64,000 nucleotides of DNA, taken from positions 2,604,001 through 2,668,000 of the forward strand of contig JAGTXZ010000020.1 in assembly GCA_018398575.1 (NCBI GenBank). The letters are read 5' to 3'. The first letter of the stretch is position 1; the number at the start of each line of letters is the position of its first letter. Shown here piece after piece: positions 1 to 11,900 of this stretch. The notes under the pieces are model-generated. The model was not told where the DNA came from, searched no databases, and saw only the letters and a list, made by a program, of their open reading frames with translations. The translations under genes were made by a program, and so were the position numbers. The DNA comes from Ampelomyces quisqualis (Eukaryota; Ascomycota; Dothideomycetes; Pleosporales; Phaeosphaeriaceae).

Positions 1-660
1 ACAGATAAATTTCATAGAATGTGTAAAAGGCTCTGATCGCTATCTGATTCTCTAATACTGATTTCAATTGCTCACATTTCACGAATTTCGATTCTAAATC
101 TATGGCCGTTGCGGCGCGGCCCTGACGCCTCCGCTTTGACCTGCGCCTTCGCGTGCCCAATAACAATTCCTGTCACCAATAATCTTTTTGCGCTTTTCGA
201 AGTCGCTATTATACTGTCTGATACTACAGTTGGACAGTAGGATGTCCATCGATTACACACACCTGCACTACGAGACAGACTCATTGTTGCGCCATAAAAG
301 CAAACTCAATGGGAAAATCTTATGAGTACTTCTCGCACACTATGCGTGCTATTATGACGACGTTCAAGCAAGTATCAAAAGTATGAGCCTTGTGGCAATT
401 CATAGAGAGATAATGGCCAATTTTTACATCGACTTCACATACTTTGTCCTGGCGAGCACAATTGCACCGTTCATAACATCGAAGCCAGTTTTGTTGGGAT
501 AATGTTTGCATTCGTTCATTCCCATGCCACTATCTGTGGCCAAGATGTCATATCGAACATGCTAAGAAACCATGGCGGCATTTGCATCGCTTGTTATTCG
601 TCGTGCTCATATCGAGTACACATCGCGAAAGACTTTTTCCCTGACCTTAAGAAAGGCGCT
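1..660. other. Intergenic, no gene seen
   Basis: Only short open frames without recognisable domains or splice structure are present. The right end is probably the 3' untranslated region of the LEA-like gene that ends at 661. Confidence 0.5.
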
Positions 661-1082
661 CTACAACTTCTTGTTGGCCTCGCCCTGGAGCTCGGCTGCC
701 TTGCCCTTGGCTTCTCCCGCGAGCTCGTTCGCCTTGCCCTTCGCCTGGCCAGCGACCTCGTTTGCTTGGCCCTTTGCCTGGCCAGTGGTCTCGGGAATGG
801 CTTGCTTTACAGTCTCGGCAGCTTGCTCTGTAGGGGAGATAGTTAGGATTCTGCTTAATATTGGACGAAGCTAGCATGCAGGAGCTAGGACATCAGGTGA
901 CGGAAGTGGAGGGCGGGGAGAATTGAGTACGCACCACCCTTCTCAATGCCCTTGACGGCGGCGCCTGAGATGGTCTTGTCGACAACCTTGGCAGCATCCT
1001 TGATGACTTCTACTGGGCTCTTGCGTGCGATAGGAGTGGTGCTGAACAGGCGAGCCTGGCGGGCGATCTGTTGACGGAACAT
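661..1082 (-). CDS. Small mitochondrial LEA-like protein
   Basis: Two exons, 1082-935 and 827-661, give 104 residues; the intron has a GTGCGT donor and a CTACAG acceptor and the phases fit. The N-terminus (MFRQQIARQARLFSTTPIAR) is Arg/Ser-rich without acidic residues and looks like a mitochondrial targeting sequence. The C-terminal half is a string of near-repeats built on GQAKGQANE, GKANELAGEAKGKA and GEANKKL, an Ala/Gly/Lys/Glu-rich amphipathic pattern like LEA (late embryogenesis abundant) proteins. A protective role in the mitochondrion under desiccation or other stress is inferred from that resemblance only. Without the splice, the first exon runs into unrelated sequence after the Gly-Gly pair. 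Confidence 0.75.
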
Positions 1083-1443
1083 GATGGTGTAGATGTGTGG
1101 TGGTCGTGTGGTCGTGTGGTTTAGGAAAACGTTATTTGTGGACGTTTAGCGAGGTGCAATTGGTGATGGAATGCTTGAAATGGGGTCAAAGACAGGACAG
1201 ATGAAGGTTTTAAAGGAAGCGGAGTTGTCTGGGCTTCTGACCGTTGTTCCAGGGCGATGACGTCGGTATGAACGCTTAGCTCCCAATTAGGTAAGGTGCG
1301 GCCCAAGCTCCATCTCGATTCAATGGCTGATGTCCAAGAAGTGGTCTACTTTGCACACGTTGTGTAGTCTGAGCTGAAGTCTTGTATTTTCATTCGTTAT
1401 TATTATTTACAATGATTGCACAATCCTGAACTTATTAACTCCA
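1083..1443. other. Intergenic between two minus-strand genes
   Basis: Holds the promoter of the LEA-like gene on its left and the 3' end of the carboxylesterase on its right. A short run of GTGGT repeats lies just upstream of the LEA-like start. No further gene seen. Confidence 0.5.
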
Positions 1444-3211
1444 TCAGTAGAGTGCCTTCTGCCACCAGGCGCATCGCGCATTGGCGTTGCTATCGCGGAC
1501 CACGTCAATACCTGTGACATTGAGCTTCAGCAAGTTCGCGTCTGATCCGTAAATGGGGAACGGTCGTATGCCACCTGCAGTGGGACGACCCTCTTCGGCA
1601 AAACTGGTAATCAATTGCTGGAGCGCAATTGCGACTGTTCGGTTTGCCACAGACTGAGACAAGGCTCCGCCTGTGTAGTACGTGTAGGCTACGTCCTGTC
1701 CATGGAATGCCGGTGGCACAGCGAAAAGGTAGTTGTAGGTTTGATTTCCTTGCGCAGTTGCAAGGTACCGGGTGTTGCAAGTAAAGATTCCTTCCGCAAT
1801 GACCAACCTAGCTCGAGAGTACTGATCGCGGTAAGGATAAGATCCATTAAAGACCGGAGGGTACAGAGTCTGCGAGATGTAATCGATGGATTGTTGCGGA
1901 GTGAAAGGGAAAGCGCTCTTGAGCTGAGCCACAAGTCCCTCGTTGGTTTGGATGTATGGCGGCGTGAAGTACTGTCCCTCGTTTGCATTGTGGCCAGCCA
2001 TGACCTGGACGTTCCTGTCAAATTTGCCCTGAGCGAGAAGCTGTCCTGGCTGAGCAGGAACAAAATTTCCATCCACCACTGGACCATACACGTAACCTCC
2101 GTAAGTCGCATCGTAAGTAACCTGCTGAGAGTTTGCGCGGATGATGGCTTCCGAGGACAATGCGCGGAGATCAGCAAGCGATTTGCTGTTCGTAAGGCGC
2201 AAAAACTTCTGGTATGTATCCTCAGTCTGGAAGTTGGACTGAACAGGGGACCATCCGGGACTTTGAGGAATCGCCTTTTGGAAAGGCACTTTGCCCTTGA
2301 GGCCTCCGTAAGCAGTCATTTGGTGCATGATTGAACCGCCGCCGGCAGATTCACCGAACACAGTGACACGGTTCTTGTCGCCTCCAAACAGGTGAATGTA
2401 CTTCTGTACCCATTCCAGAGCGAAGCGCTGATCGTAGAGCGCAAGGTTGGAGGTTCCGCCTTCAGCGTTAAAAGTAGGACCAGCCTGAAAACCAAGTGCT
2501 CCGAGACGATAGTTCATAGCCACGTAGATAACATCGCCACTGGAAGAGTTTCCTGAAGCAGCAATTAGACCAGCAGGGTTGTTGTTCTTGCTTCCACCAG
2601 TGTATCCTCCTCCGTAGATCCAAACGAGCACTGCGGCGCCGCGTCCTTTGCCGGCGTTGTCAAGAACGCTCTTTGGCGCAAAAACATCCAGGAACAGACA
2701 ATCTTCTGATTCGCGAGGATCTGCTGGTGGTATTTGGCTGCTGGAGTTTGCACCAGATGGCGTATAGACCTGGGTAGAATTGTATGGCAGTCCAAGCAGG
2801 GTGCTGGTGATGAAAGCAGATGCAACCTGACCCCACGCTGGGCTAGCTTGTGGACAAATTCTATAATTGTGAGATTGGATCCCTAGAGGGACGCGCAAGT
2901 CAAGCTGTACGTACCTTGATGTTTGACCCTTGTTGACGGAGGAGCGGTTCTTCTCGGGAGCATGAGGAGGTGCGAAACGAAGTTGGCCTACAGGAGGTGC
3001 TGCATATCTAATGTTTGAGAAGTTGTAGAAGTTTCCAGTACTCTGCGGGCTGTCAGTCATCATGTACAAAGTTCAAATCAAGAGGTTTCTGCAAACGTAC
3101 ATTAAAGTTCGCAGCTTGATAGATCTCGTACCCAAGATCGATTTGCGGCAAAGTTGCATTTTGCGCATGCACAGCTCCAAACAGAGCTGCGACTCCTAGT
3201 AATTTCAACAT
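1444..3211 (-). CDS. Secreted type-B carboxylesterase/lipase
   Basis: Exons 3211-3101, 3042-2915 and 2860-1444 join in phase to 551 residues. Residues 1-16 (MLKLLGVAALFGAVHA) are a signal peptide, so the enzyme is probably secreted. It belongs to the COesterase alpha/beta-hydrolase family: the oxyanion region GGGYTGGS is followed by the nucleophile elbow GESAGGGS, with the catalytic Ser near residue 250. A His in AFHGQDV towards the C-terminus is the likely catalytic His. The SEDCLFLDVF motif is also typical. Length matches the family. The natural substrate cannot be read from sequence. The start is fixed by the signal peptide, which is lost if the downstream Met-rich stretch in the intron is taken as the start. 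Confidence 0.88.
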
Positions 3212-5021
3212 CTTGTCGATGTAGAGATGCACAGTCCACGACCTGGTTTAATTGACCTAGGCTCTTGCAACAGCCAAGTTCCCAAATCACCTCTCGATGA
3301 ACACCGAATGACGAACAGAGAAGATGTCCAAAGGGCCAGGGGGTCCCGTGAAGCAGGTACGGGCGTGCATTGTTTTAAACCACTTTCATCACAGACCCAA
3401 CAAGCCGCCACAGCCCCCCAGTTTTCCACGCTTCAGGGTGCCATTATACCTACACCCGCTTCGGCATAGGTACCACCAGTCTGGACAGCTGTCCCGCACA
3501 CCGATATTGCTACAAAGGTATGCGGAAGCTCAATATGTACGTCATGCATTAAACGCCTCGGCAGGCGGACGATAATGATTCGTCTGATCGGAGGTGATCT
3601 GAATGGGTTACTGCGTGGCTGGGCTGACAAGCCCATAAGCCGTAGACGCACTAGCACGCTGTGCATGACAACGCGAGCAGATGTCAGCAAATATCCGACT
3701 TGTACAATCTGGTTGGTTTCACCGGTCGAATCGATGAATTGGGAAGGTCATCTCGGTTGTGTGTAAGTAAGGGCGTTACAGCCTCTTTTCACGTCCGGTA
3801 GGACACTTGCTGTTCATGCGCAACTTTACTTCGGCCCCGCTTGTTTTCGTGGGGCCGAGGAGGAATATCATGCTACACAGCTTGTATACTCCAACATTAC
3901 TATTCATACAATATCTCATTTCAAAGCTCCTCATGTGCTACATTCTCTCCTATTACTGTACATTTTAATGTAATTTTTTGACGTTGAGTTACAAAGCTTT
4001 GAACTTAGCTCGGTGTTTCATCGGTATTTACAACATGCAGTATTCATTCTCTAGAGATTTTAGAGCAGATAGTGCATGCATAATGATCGTAAGGCTAAAC
4101 TTCAGAGTGATCTACGGGGGCGTTCTGCTGCTGTCGGGGTGACGGATAGTCAAGGGTTCCCCGCGGTAGGTTCTTCAACATTGCCGAGGCTTGTCAACAC
4201 TGTAAGGGGATTTTCGAGTTACGCTTCACCGAGGGCTTGCTGCTGACATTCTCTCTCGATTACGTCACTGACCAATGAGCCGTAGAGGGGAGCTGGCCGC
4301 CGAAATGCAATTCGCACTACATGAGCGCCATCACATGGCACACGTACTCAGAATACAGGCGCAACTAGTGGTAGGCCCATTCAAGATATTCTGTGACCGT
4401 ATGCCCAGCTTTCTCGACATACCGCTCTCCGACATATACCAGGCATAGCGTGGCGCAGGACTACGCTGCCCCCATCCTCCGTGTTGGGGTACAGGAAAAT
4501 CTCATGGAAAGTGGTGAAATCCTATCTTGCTAATTCATGTACCAGCCTGAAGGTATTCCGGAAACTACTACCAAGCGTTCCGCTCGGTTATGAGGCTCTG
4601 ACGACCTTCAGGACACACCAAGATGTAGACGAAATCCTTCTATCATACCCTAACGACCAAACATACAGAAAATTTGATGCCGCTTAAGATGCCAATACAC
4701 ACACTTTGTTGCAATTACTGGCTTCTCTTGACATTCTAACAATTTTGCATACTTTGGTCGTGTTGGGCGACTCCGGCTTCTACCATGGTACTACAGTTGT
4801 ATCTACGATAGTGAGCTAGCGACCTCGCTTCATAACTCAGAGCTATGAAAGAAATTTTCAAAATCAAACAGTTCTGCGAATCCCTTCTTGTTCAAACTGC
4901 TTTCTACCAAGGATGCTTTAATTGTTTACTCTCCTTGACCTCTTCCCTGGAAGTTTGTGGTCAGAACACCTTAGCCTTACATAACTTTTTTCACAGCACT
5001 AAAAGGAAGCAGACTGCAGCC
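3212..5021. other. 1.8 kb without a supported gene
   Basis: Open frames here are short and have no domain, splice structure or coding-like composition I can support. The part near 3900-4050 is AT-rich. It may contain the upstream regions of the carboxylesterase (left) and the BTB gene (right). Confidence 0.5.
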
Positions 5022-5729
5022 ATGGAGAACGAATCCACTACTACGACCTTTGAGCTCGAAACTCGACGCATACCAGCAACTGCTGCATACGAGTACATCC
5101 TTCTAAAGTTCCTTTGAAGCAGCCTTTTCTAACTATTTGCCAGCTTGACCGGCACACTCAATGTGTGGGTTGGCTTAACAGGAACCTGCTTTACTGTACC
5201 TAAAGCCATTATTTGTGCCAGCTCCAATTTCTTCAAGAACAAAGAGGCCGCTCTGGGTAGGGTGTTTCTTGAAGAAGAAGATCCAGATACCTTCAACATC
5301 TATCTGCATTGGTTGTACTGCAAGACTTTTCCGACCATCTCTCCAGACGCTGACCCGGAACCTACTCTTGAGTATACGGTCCTTGCACTTTGCTATCTCC
5401 TAGGCCAGATCTTGGAAGACAGGAAGTTTTCTGAGGCGGTGCTTGATGCAATCGCAGATTGCGCGGACAATCCGGCATCACGCACGTTTAAGAAGATACC
5501 AGGAAGTAGGCTGGTTAAGCTTGTCTATCAGAAAACGGATGAGAAATCACCAGCGAGACGGCTTCTTGTGGACATATGGGTCAAGTACGCAGATGAAGAT
5601 GCCGTGGAGCGTCTAGGCGAAGAGCTTCCACCGCGGTTTATATTGGACTTTGCGAGAGCAACGACTCGAAGGAAGTGTATGATTGAGCGGGAGCTGAGGG
5701 ATGCGGAGGATGCCTTGATGGATTACTAG
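5022..5729 (+). CDS. BTB/POZ domain protein
   Basis: Exons 5022-5092 and 5144-5729 give 218 residues. The 51 nt intron has a GTACAT donor, a CTAAC branch site and a GCCAG acceptor, and splicing places Asp-Leu before the core. The core LTGTLNVWVG followed by FTVPKAIICASSNFF matches the fungal BTB fold pattern, in which a strand pair leads into a His/Pro-Lys-Ala-Ile helix. The rest (EEDPDTFNIYLHWLYC and a C-terminal helical region) is usual for small fungal BTB proteins of 200-300 residues. BTB domains mediate dimerisation and often cullin-3 binding, but no second domain is seen to indicate a target. The start at 5022 has a good context (CAGCCATGG); an in-frame upstream extension to 4845 looks non-coding. 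Confidence 0.8.
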
Positions 5730-5752
5730 GCTACGAGGCTGTTTCGATTATT

Positions 5753-6484
5753 TTACGACTTGGGTACGATTTCGACCCAATAACCCTGATTGGAAGGTTA
5801 GCACCTATGTAAGTGTAACGAGAAACATTCTTACATCAGGGTTTACAATGAATGCTAATTGTTTGAAGACATGCTTACAACCCTCGGCAACCTCACCTTG
5901 CTTTCCTTGGACCACTTCGTCGCGCAATCCCATCTGCTCCACTTTCGCCTCGTCAAGTAGCTTGATGATCTCGTAGCCGAAGGTCTTAACGCGATCTAGT
6001 GTCTCGGATACATTGGGCACGGTGAAGCCAATATGGCCAAATTTGACGCTTGGAGCAGGGTAGTCATCTACATTCGTGTATGGTGTCGATGCATCGGTAG
6101 GGATGTGGTAAAGCTTTAAGAGGCCTTTGGATATTCCGAGAGTTGCGGTACCTGGTCACGAATGAGTTTTACTGGTAGCACTTGGAAGCCCCAGTCTTTA
6201 TAGGTGGTTTGCTGGTAGTCAGGTATTCAGGTCCGTGATGGCTTACCAGCATCTCGAGGTCCGAGATCGTATATCCTGCAAGGTCCAGCGTTGAAGATGA
6301 AGACGACATGCAGGCCCGTACAATCACAATAGAATTTCAGGCTTTTCTCTGGGCCCTTGATTCTGACCATCGAGTGATCCAGTCTGTACTCTGCCGTTGC
6401 AGGGGAAGATGGTCGTGGAGGTGGAATGATATGTTCGCCGACGGCATGTGGCCCGCTGGGCTGATTGGGAATAATTGATGCCAT
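5753..6484 (-). CDS. Glyoxalase I-like protein (VOC fold), one metal ligand changed
   Basis: Exons 6484-6247, 6151-5835 and 5785-5753 give 195 residues; all junctions keep phase. The pattern is that of lactoylglutathione lyase: HSMVRIKGPEKSLKFY near residue 34, FGHIGFTVPNV near 125, and the C-terminal NPDGYWVEIVPKS created by the last splice. Glyoxalase I converts the hemithioacetal of methylglyoxal and glutathione to S-lactoylglutathione in the cytosol. The His of GHIGF and the Glu of YWVEI, two metal ligands, are present. At the position where family members have Glu in a LEL-type motif, this protein reads LLKLYH, with Lys. The first ligand position carries His, as in bacterial GlxI. Activity is therefore uncertain. 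Confidence 0.8.
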
Positions 6485-7178
6485 TTTGGACTGTGCTCCT
6501 TCCTCGCTCTTACTGTCCAGCCGTTGTGATTGTAGTTGAAACTACTGTCAAAACTATTACATGTACTCATGGTGTACATGGGGGGGCATGTGGGGTCATC
6601 GTGACCACGGAAGAGAGTCTTGTTGATGGAGTCGTGGCTCTGGTCTCCCCAAGCTTGATGTGTACTATCATTTGTTGGAATTATTGACCTCGCCTGTTCA
6701 CAGCCACTGACTTGAGCTATCTTGCATGGTCGACACGAGATACGTGCAATAAAACCACGGTCGGTCTTCAATTACCGCGGCCTTATCCCGAATATGTCGA
6801 CGAGACTCAAATCTCATACGATTTTCAGTCTTGACCAATGCTCCGACTGCCAAAGAACGTTCGTGCCTCTATTTGCTCTTATTCTTTCTTCATAAGATCG
6901 TAGGTGCGGTTTATCGCCACGTAGACATCTGATGTCAGAGGAGCTATTGCACGAGGGAAAATGCACGATGCAGCCATGTCTCGGCTGGAAGAAGTCATGC
7001 TGCAAGTTCAGGGATATCGAGGACAAGTGTTGATGTTGAGAGTAACGGTTGGTTGATTTGTTCCACCAGCACTAGTGTGACCCTTGCCCGTATGCGGAAT
7101 CGTTCCAGCATCAAAGCTTCGCATTCAACTCTGCTCTCACCTTTTCGCACCTCTCTCTCCCGCCACACAACCGCCAAG
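6485..7178. other. Divergent intergenic region, glyoxalase-like and RPAP1
   Basis: Contains the 5' regions of the two diverging genes. Open frames on either strand do not show domains or plausible splicing. No gene seen. Confidence 0.5.
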
Positions 7179-8570
7179 ATGGAGTTTCACAGAGGAGAAC
7201 GCGTGAACCTGAACTTTGATACGGGTGCTGTGGAAAAGCTGGAGCCTGAAGATGACTACCAGGCAACGCAACCTACCTTCCCCACCTTCGTGGGCGACAT
7301 ACTCGAGCGCGAATCATCAGTAGCTAATCCACCCTGCGCTCCTTCGCTCAAGACAAATGTAAATGGTTTCCCGGCGCATAGGAAACGTACGCCTAGAGTA
7401 TCTGCCTTCAAGCAGCAACGGGCAGCGAAAGAACCGCAAGCAGCAGCCGTTTCCAACCCTACTACTGCTCAGGACGTGCCCAGCGCGCGCAGTGCAGAAA
7501 GCAACTTGAACAACGAGAAGAAGTCCATAGACAAAGAGAACAGCAAAAGGCTGGCAGCTATGTCGGCTGCTGAGATTGAGCAGGAGCGGCAGGAACTCAT
7601 GCAGAGCCTAAGCCCTGCGCTGATACAGAAACTCATGGCGCGGTCAAACATTGACGAAGGGAGCAACGAGCGAGATCTCTACCCAGTAGAGCCCGCAGCA
7701 TCTCCCGTGACTGACGAGAATGACACCAAGCCAAAAACAACAAGCTCCAAGAAAGTCTCGTTCGCGGCACCAGCGCAAGAAACAGCGGCAGCTGTCCAAC
7801 AACCAGAAACGACCGCTCCCTCATCTGCTCAACCTCTGTCCGACCCCACAAACACTTCACAGCCCACTCCAGACTCAGTCCAAGACTCAATACACTTTCC
7901 CACCCCGCGCCAACCCCCCGACCTCGACCCCTCAGACCCCAACTTCCTGTCAGCCCTGCACGAAAAATACTTCCCCAACCTACCCTACAACCCTTCGTCT
8001 CTATCCTGGATGGCCCCAATCGACCCCACAGACACTTCCTCGCCCTACCACCCATCACAAACCGCGCTCAACGCCACCCAACTACGCTTCGACTTCAAAG
8101 GCACGCTCCTCGCGCCCAGCATCGCGCGAAGCATACCCAGCGACAAGGGCCTGCACCACCATGCCGCCGCGCCCGAAGCAGCAGGGTACACGATCCCCGA
8201 GCTCGCGGTGCTAGCGCGCAGCGCTGTGCCGGCGCAGCGATGCATGGCGTATCAGACGCTGGGCAGGATTTTATACCGTCTGGGGCAGGGCGAATATGGC
8301 GTCGAGAAAGCGCGGCAGGACACGCAGGGGCCGGTGCACGTTGCGAAGAATCCTGAGGTCGCGGGGGAAGAGAGTGATGACGACGACCAAGAGGATGTGG
8401 GGAGTGCCATGGCCGCGGGACTGTGGGCGTGCATGGATGAGGGGAGGGTAGTGGAGACGATGACCGAGGAGGCGAATAGGTCGAGGGGACATTTGACTGC
8501 GCGGACGTTTGCGCAGGAGGCATTGTGGAATTGGAGGAGGGGTGGAGGGCGGAAGAGGCAGGCTATTTGA
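7179..8570 (+). CDS. RPAP1: RNA polymerase II-associated protein 1 (RPAP1/Rba50 family)
   Basis: A single exon encodes 463 residues starting at MEFHRGERVNLNF. The N-terminal RPAP1 region shows GFPAHRKRTPRVSAFKQQR and then SIDKENSKRLAAMSAAEIEQ followed by LSPALIQKLMARSNID, the usual spacing for RPAP1_N. The C-terminal RPAP1_C region is LRFDFKGTLLAPSIARSIPS, a hallmark block, followed by YTIPELAVLARSAVPAQR. The middle is a low-complexity Ser/Thr/Pro/Gln linker. In yeast and animals this family helps assemble RNA polymerase II and its nuclear import. The protein is short, as in yeast Rba50, not long like animal RPAP1. The start was chosen at the first ATG (AAGATGG) before the conserved N-terminus. 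Confidence 0.88.
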   Translation: MEFHRGERVNLNFDTGAVEKLEPEDDYQATQPTFPTFVGDILERESSVANPPCAPSLKTNVNGFPAHRKRTPRVSAFKQQRAAKEPQAAAVSNPTTAQDVPSARSAESNLNNEKKSIDKENSKRLAAMSAAEIEQERQELMQSLSPALIQKLMARSNIDEGSNERDLYPVEPAASPVTDENDTKPKTTSSKKVSFAAPAQETAAAVQQPETTAPSSAQPLSDPTNTSQPTPDSVQDSIHFPTPRQPPDLDPSDPNFLSALHEKYFPNLPYNPSSLSWMAPIDPTDTSSPYHPSQTALNATQLRFDFKGTLLAPSIARSIPSDKGLHHHAAAPEAAGYTIPELAVLARSAVPAQRCMAYQTLGRILYRLGQGEYGVEKARQDTQGPVHVAKNPEVAGEESDDDDQEDVGSAMAAGLWACMDEGRVVETMTEEANRSRGHLTARTFAQEALWNWRRGGGRKRQAI

Positions 8571-8966
8571 GGTCCAAACCACCGAGTGAAGCGTATGATG
8601 AAGCGTGGGGAGAAGCTAGAGGTCAGCTACGCAGGCCCTAAAATATTGACTGGCATTCCTGTGCCGGGTGTCTATCTACAACCCTGAAAGTAGAAAGGAT
8701 ATACCCAATCGCTATGCACTCCACGTTCGCCCACATCATATACTCATCAACAGCCCAATCCTGCCCCCCTACTCCTTAATAAGCATGCATGATGAACGTA
8801 GATATATACGCTATATGTGATGTAGTAAGCCTCGTGCTCGGCACTGTTGTCGACTTTCGGCAGCGCAGGGCGTCGGTATGCTTCACGACTCCTCCCCAGC
8901 TGCGATCATGAGGCATAGTAGATGCAGGTACATGCGCACATAGCTTGCGTCATGATCGAGACTCGA
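8571..8966. other. Convergent 3' region
   Basis: Lies between the ends of RPAP1 and the deubiquitinase gene. No gene seen; likely both 3' untranslated regions and terminators. Confidence 0.5.
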
Positions 8967-11900
8967 TCACGTCTTCTCCAAGCCATCGATGATCTGAATG
9001 TCATGGTACTTGACAGGCCCAACTGGCTCAGGCGGCGGGATGACCTCAAAGTCTACGTCCTCCATCTGAACGTCGCTCATCTGTGCTTCAGCAACGCCCT
9101 TCGCAGCCTGTGGAACGTCTTCTGACATCGGTACACGTTTCACGGCCTCGGTCAGGTTGTCAATGAGATCCTCGCGGATGTACACAACACCAGTACTTGC
9201 AGCCGGCATAGTTCCTTGCTCTTGTTTGAAAAGGTCGTTCTCATCGGCGAGCGTGACGTGCTCATCGTTGTATTTGCGCCACATGCCATTCTGAAAATCA
9301 TAGATGTAGATCCAGTAGTGGCCACCCTTGGTGCCGCCTCGATGCGTGAAGACAGCATGTAGACGATATGGGTGGTCGTGAGAATTTTCAAACATGCTAT
9401 CAACTGCAGCTTCCAGTTGGCTCATCTCAGCGTTGATTTGCTCAATGTCCTTTCTAAGGTGGCCCGCTTTCTCAGATAAAGCTTCAGCTAGTTCAGGTGG
9501 TGGAGTTGGTAGCTTGTCGCCTTCTTGCTGCTCGTACTGTCTGCTCAGCGCTTGCATAAATGCACTAGCTTCGTCCACAGTATCAGCAAGGTCAAGCCCT
9601 TCGATATCCGTTCGTCTTAAGGCGTCACGACGCTCATCCAACAGGCGAAGAAGTCGTTGCTTGTCCCACTGGGCTTCCCGCAGCTTGAGCAGCTCCATCT
9701 GTGGCAATGAAAGTGTTTCGCCAAGATACCGATCAAGGTACAGGGTTGGCTCTAGACCGATATGCGACCGATCATAGACTTGCTCTCCCTTCACTCGGTC
9801 GAATTGCAGTCTCCGAAGATTGATAATCTGTATGGGAGCTGCTTTCTTGATGTAATCATACTTGGTGATGCCGCCGTCCATTTCGCTCAAACCGAAATCG
9901 TCATCGAGGGTAGCGTAGAGGTTGCGGTCTCGCCAGCCAGGCGATACCAAAAAGTGATCGCGAAGCTCATGGGTTTCCTCCGGCTGGGGTTTGAGGTTGC
10001 GGACGGACGTGACATCGCTGAAAAACAATTCTTTAATCATATCAAGCTGCTCCTGCTCGCGTAGCATACCCTTGCCTCTGATGGCACAAGAGAAAAGATC
10101 GAAAATGTTACTCAATACCTCGGCCGCATCTTGTTGGCGGGCGCTTTCTTCAATATTGCCAATCTTGGACTTGACCGGAGCTATTGGCCCTGCTGGTCGT
10201 GGAGGGATAGGCGGCGGTCGAGTAGGTGGCGCAGGTTGCGTGCTACTGACCGCAGCTATTTCCTGGTATTGCTCTTGCAGGTTCATTGCCTGCATTGAAG
10301 TGTCGCTCTTGTCGTCTCCCATGACCGAATCAGCCGCCGATATATCGCTTTCCTCACTATCATTGATCGGTGCAGGCATGGGTCCGATCACTGGCGCTCC
10401 CTCGATGCATCCTAGACCGCTGCCATTCTGTGCGTCGTCTAGTGTTGGTGATCTTGGAGCAGACTGCGGACTATCTGTTTTACAAAGTGCAAGGGCAGCA
10501 AGGTCGATTGCAGGTCGAACGGTATCTGTTGGCGCCTCGATCATGTGTTTGAAGAATGTGCGTAGTTCGAAAATGACTGAATAAGTTAGCATTGTTGCGA
10601 GATAGCTGGACAGGTACTGACACTTTTGAGCCACCTCCACTCTCTCAGGTGTGATGATAGCGCGACCAACTCTCTTATCAACCAAAGCTTCTGGTGAAGG
10701 GTCTTGTAGATAAGAGTCACAATCAAGGACCAGCTCACGGAGTGGCTTGATAGTAAAAAGAAATTGGAGCACGCTGTTAAGGTAGCATGTGTTTCCAATG
10801 TTGCGAAGACCTACAGGCCAGCTGTCGAGAGGGTACTGGTTCCGGCGTATCTCTGACTCGTCCGATCGGTTGTTATTGGACTGTGCTTGATCTTGCTCGA
10901 TCATCAAGTAAGCTTTTTGCATCTTCTCTGCGCTATCCGGCGGCGCAAAAGCAATGGTAGTCTTCATGACGTCGAAGTCGACTTTGGCGGTCCTATCACT
11001 GATCGAGAATAGGGCATACGCCTCGCTCATGTCCATCTCGGGCGCAGTCATGCTCCCGTCTATGAGATATTGCCGTAGTCGGTCGCTGTTGCGATGCTCA
11101 GCGATCAGTGAGATCGCTTTTCGTGCCGTTTCTATGCAATCCGGATTGTCCGATGTCTGTGTCGTGTCAGCGGACAGGAATATAGGGCCAATGTTGCGCA
11201 ACATAGCTTAGGAGAGACAGACCTTGAGTGAGACCATGGTGACAACGAAATCGTCAGGTTGGTCGTGTGTCAGATCCAGCCATGACAGTGCTTGTGGGTA
11301 CGTCTCCAGCGCATCAGCTGCTTGTGCGCGGATGCTGTCACTGTTGCGTGCTTCGCCAATGATGCGTAGTTGTCTGCGCGTCTCTTCGGCCATGGACGAG
11401 CTCATGTCGGAAAGTCGAGACTTGAAAGTACCGATGATGTGATCATCGTTGATGTGACTGGCATGAATCGGGTCGATGCCAAAGTACCGATAGGCGGCAT
11501 CTACTTCACGTCTGCTGGTGAATCCCTGTGAGCCGAGCATGGCAACCTGCATTTCCAAATCTTCGCTCTTGCGGCCCACGGCAAGATCTTGAAGGCACTC
11601 AAAGTAATACGAGCGGTTTACCTCGTCCATGGCGGCTTGACGAGCAAACGCATAGAGGATAAGCGCATCGGAAAAGTCGCCAACCGCACCGAGACTGGCA
11701 TAGTACGGATGATCTTCTTCGGCATTGGAATCGCGGGTGGCCTGGCGTCCTTTGACTTTGTCGTAATCATGGCAGGCCAGGGCCTTTTCAATGTGTATTC
11801 GTGATGGCGTTGGGTACATGGGCTTATGCCGCGCATTGGTGCGTTCGTTCTCTGGAATGCCGAGGATGATTGTGTTCAGCTCGTACCTGACGTCCTCGAT

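Noticed and set aside
1615..2334. 239-codon frame opposite the carboxylesterase
   Set aside because: It is antisense to a clear alpha/beta-hydrolase coding exon and has no domain.
7053..7178. N-terminal extension of RPAP1
   Set aside because: The extension starts at a non-ATG codon and lacks conservation-like pattern; MEFHRGERVNLNF is the usual start.
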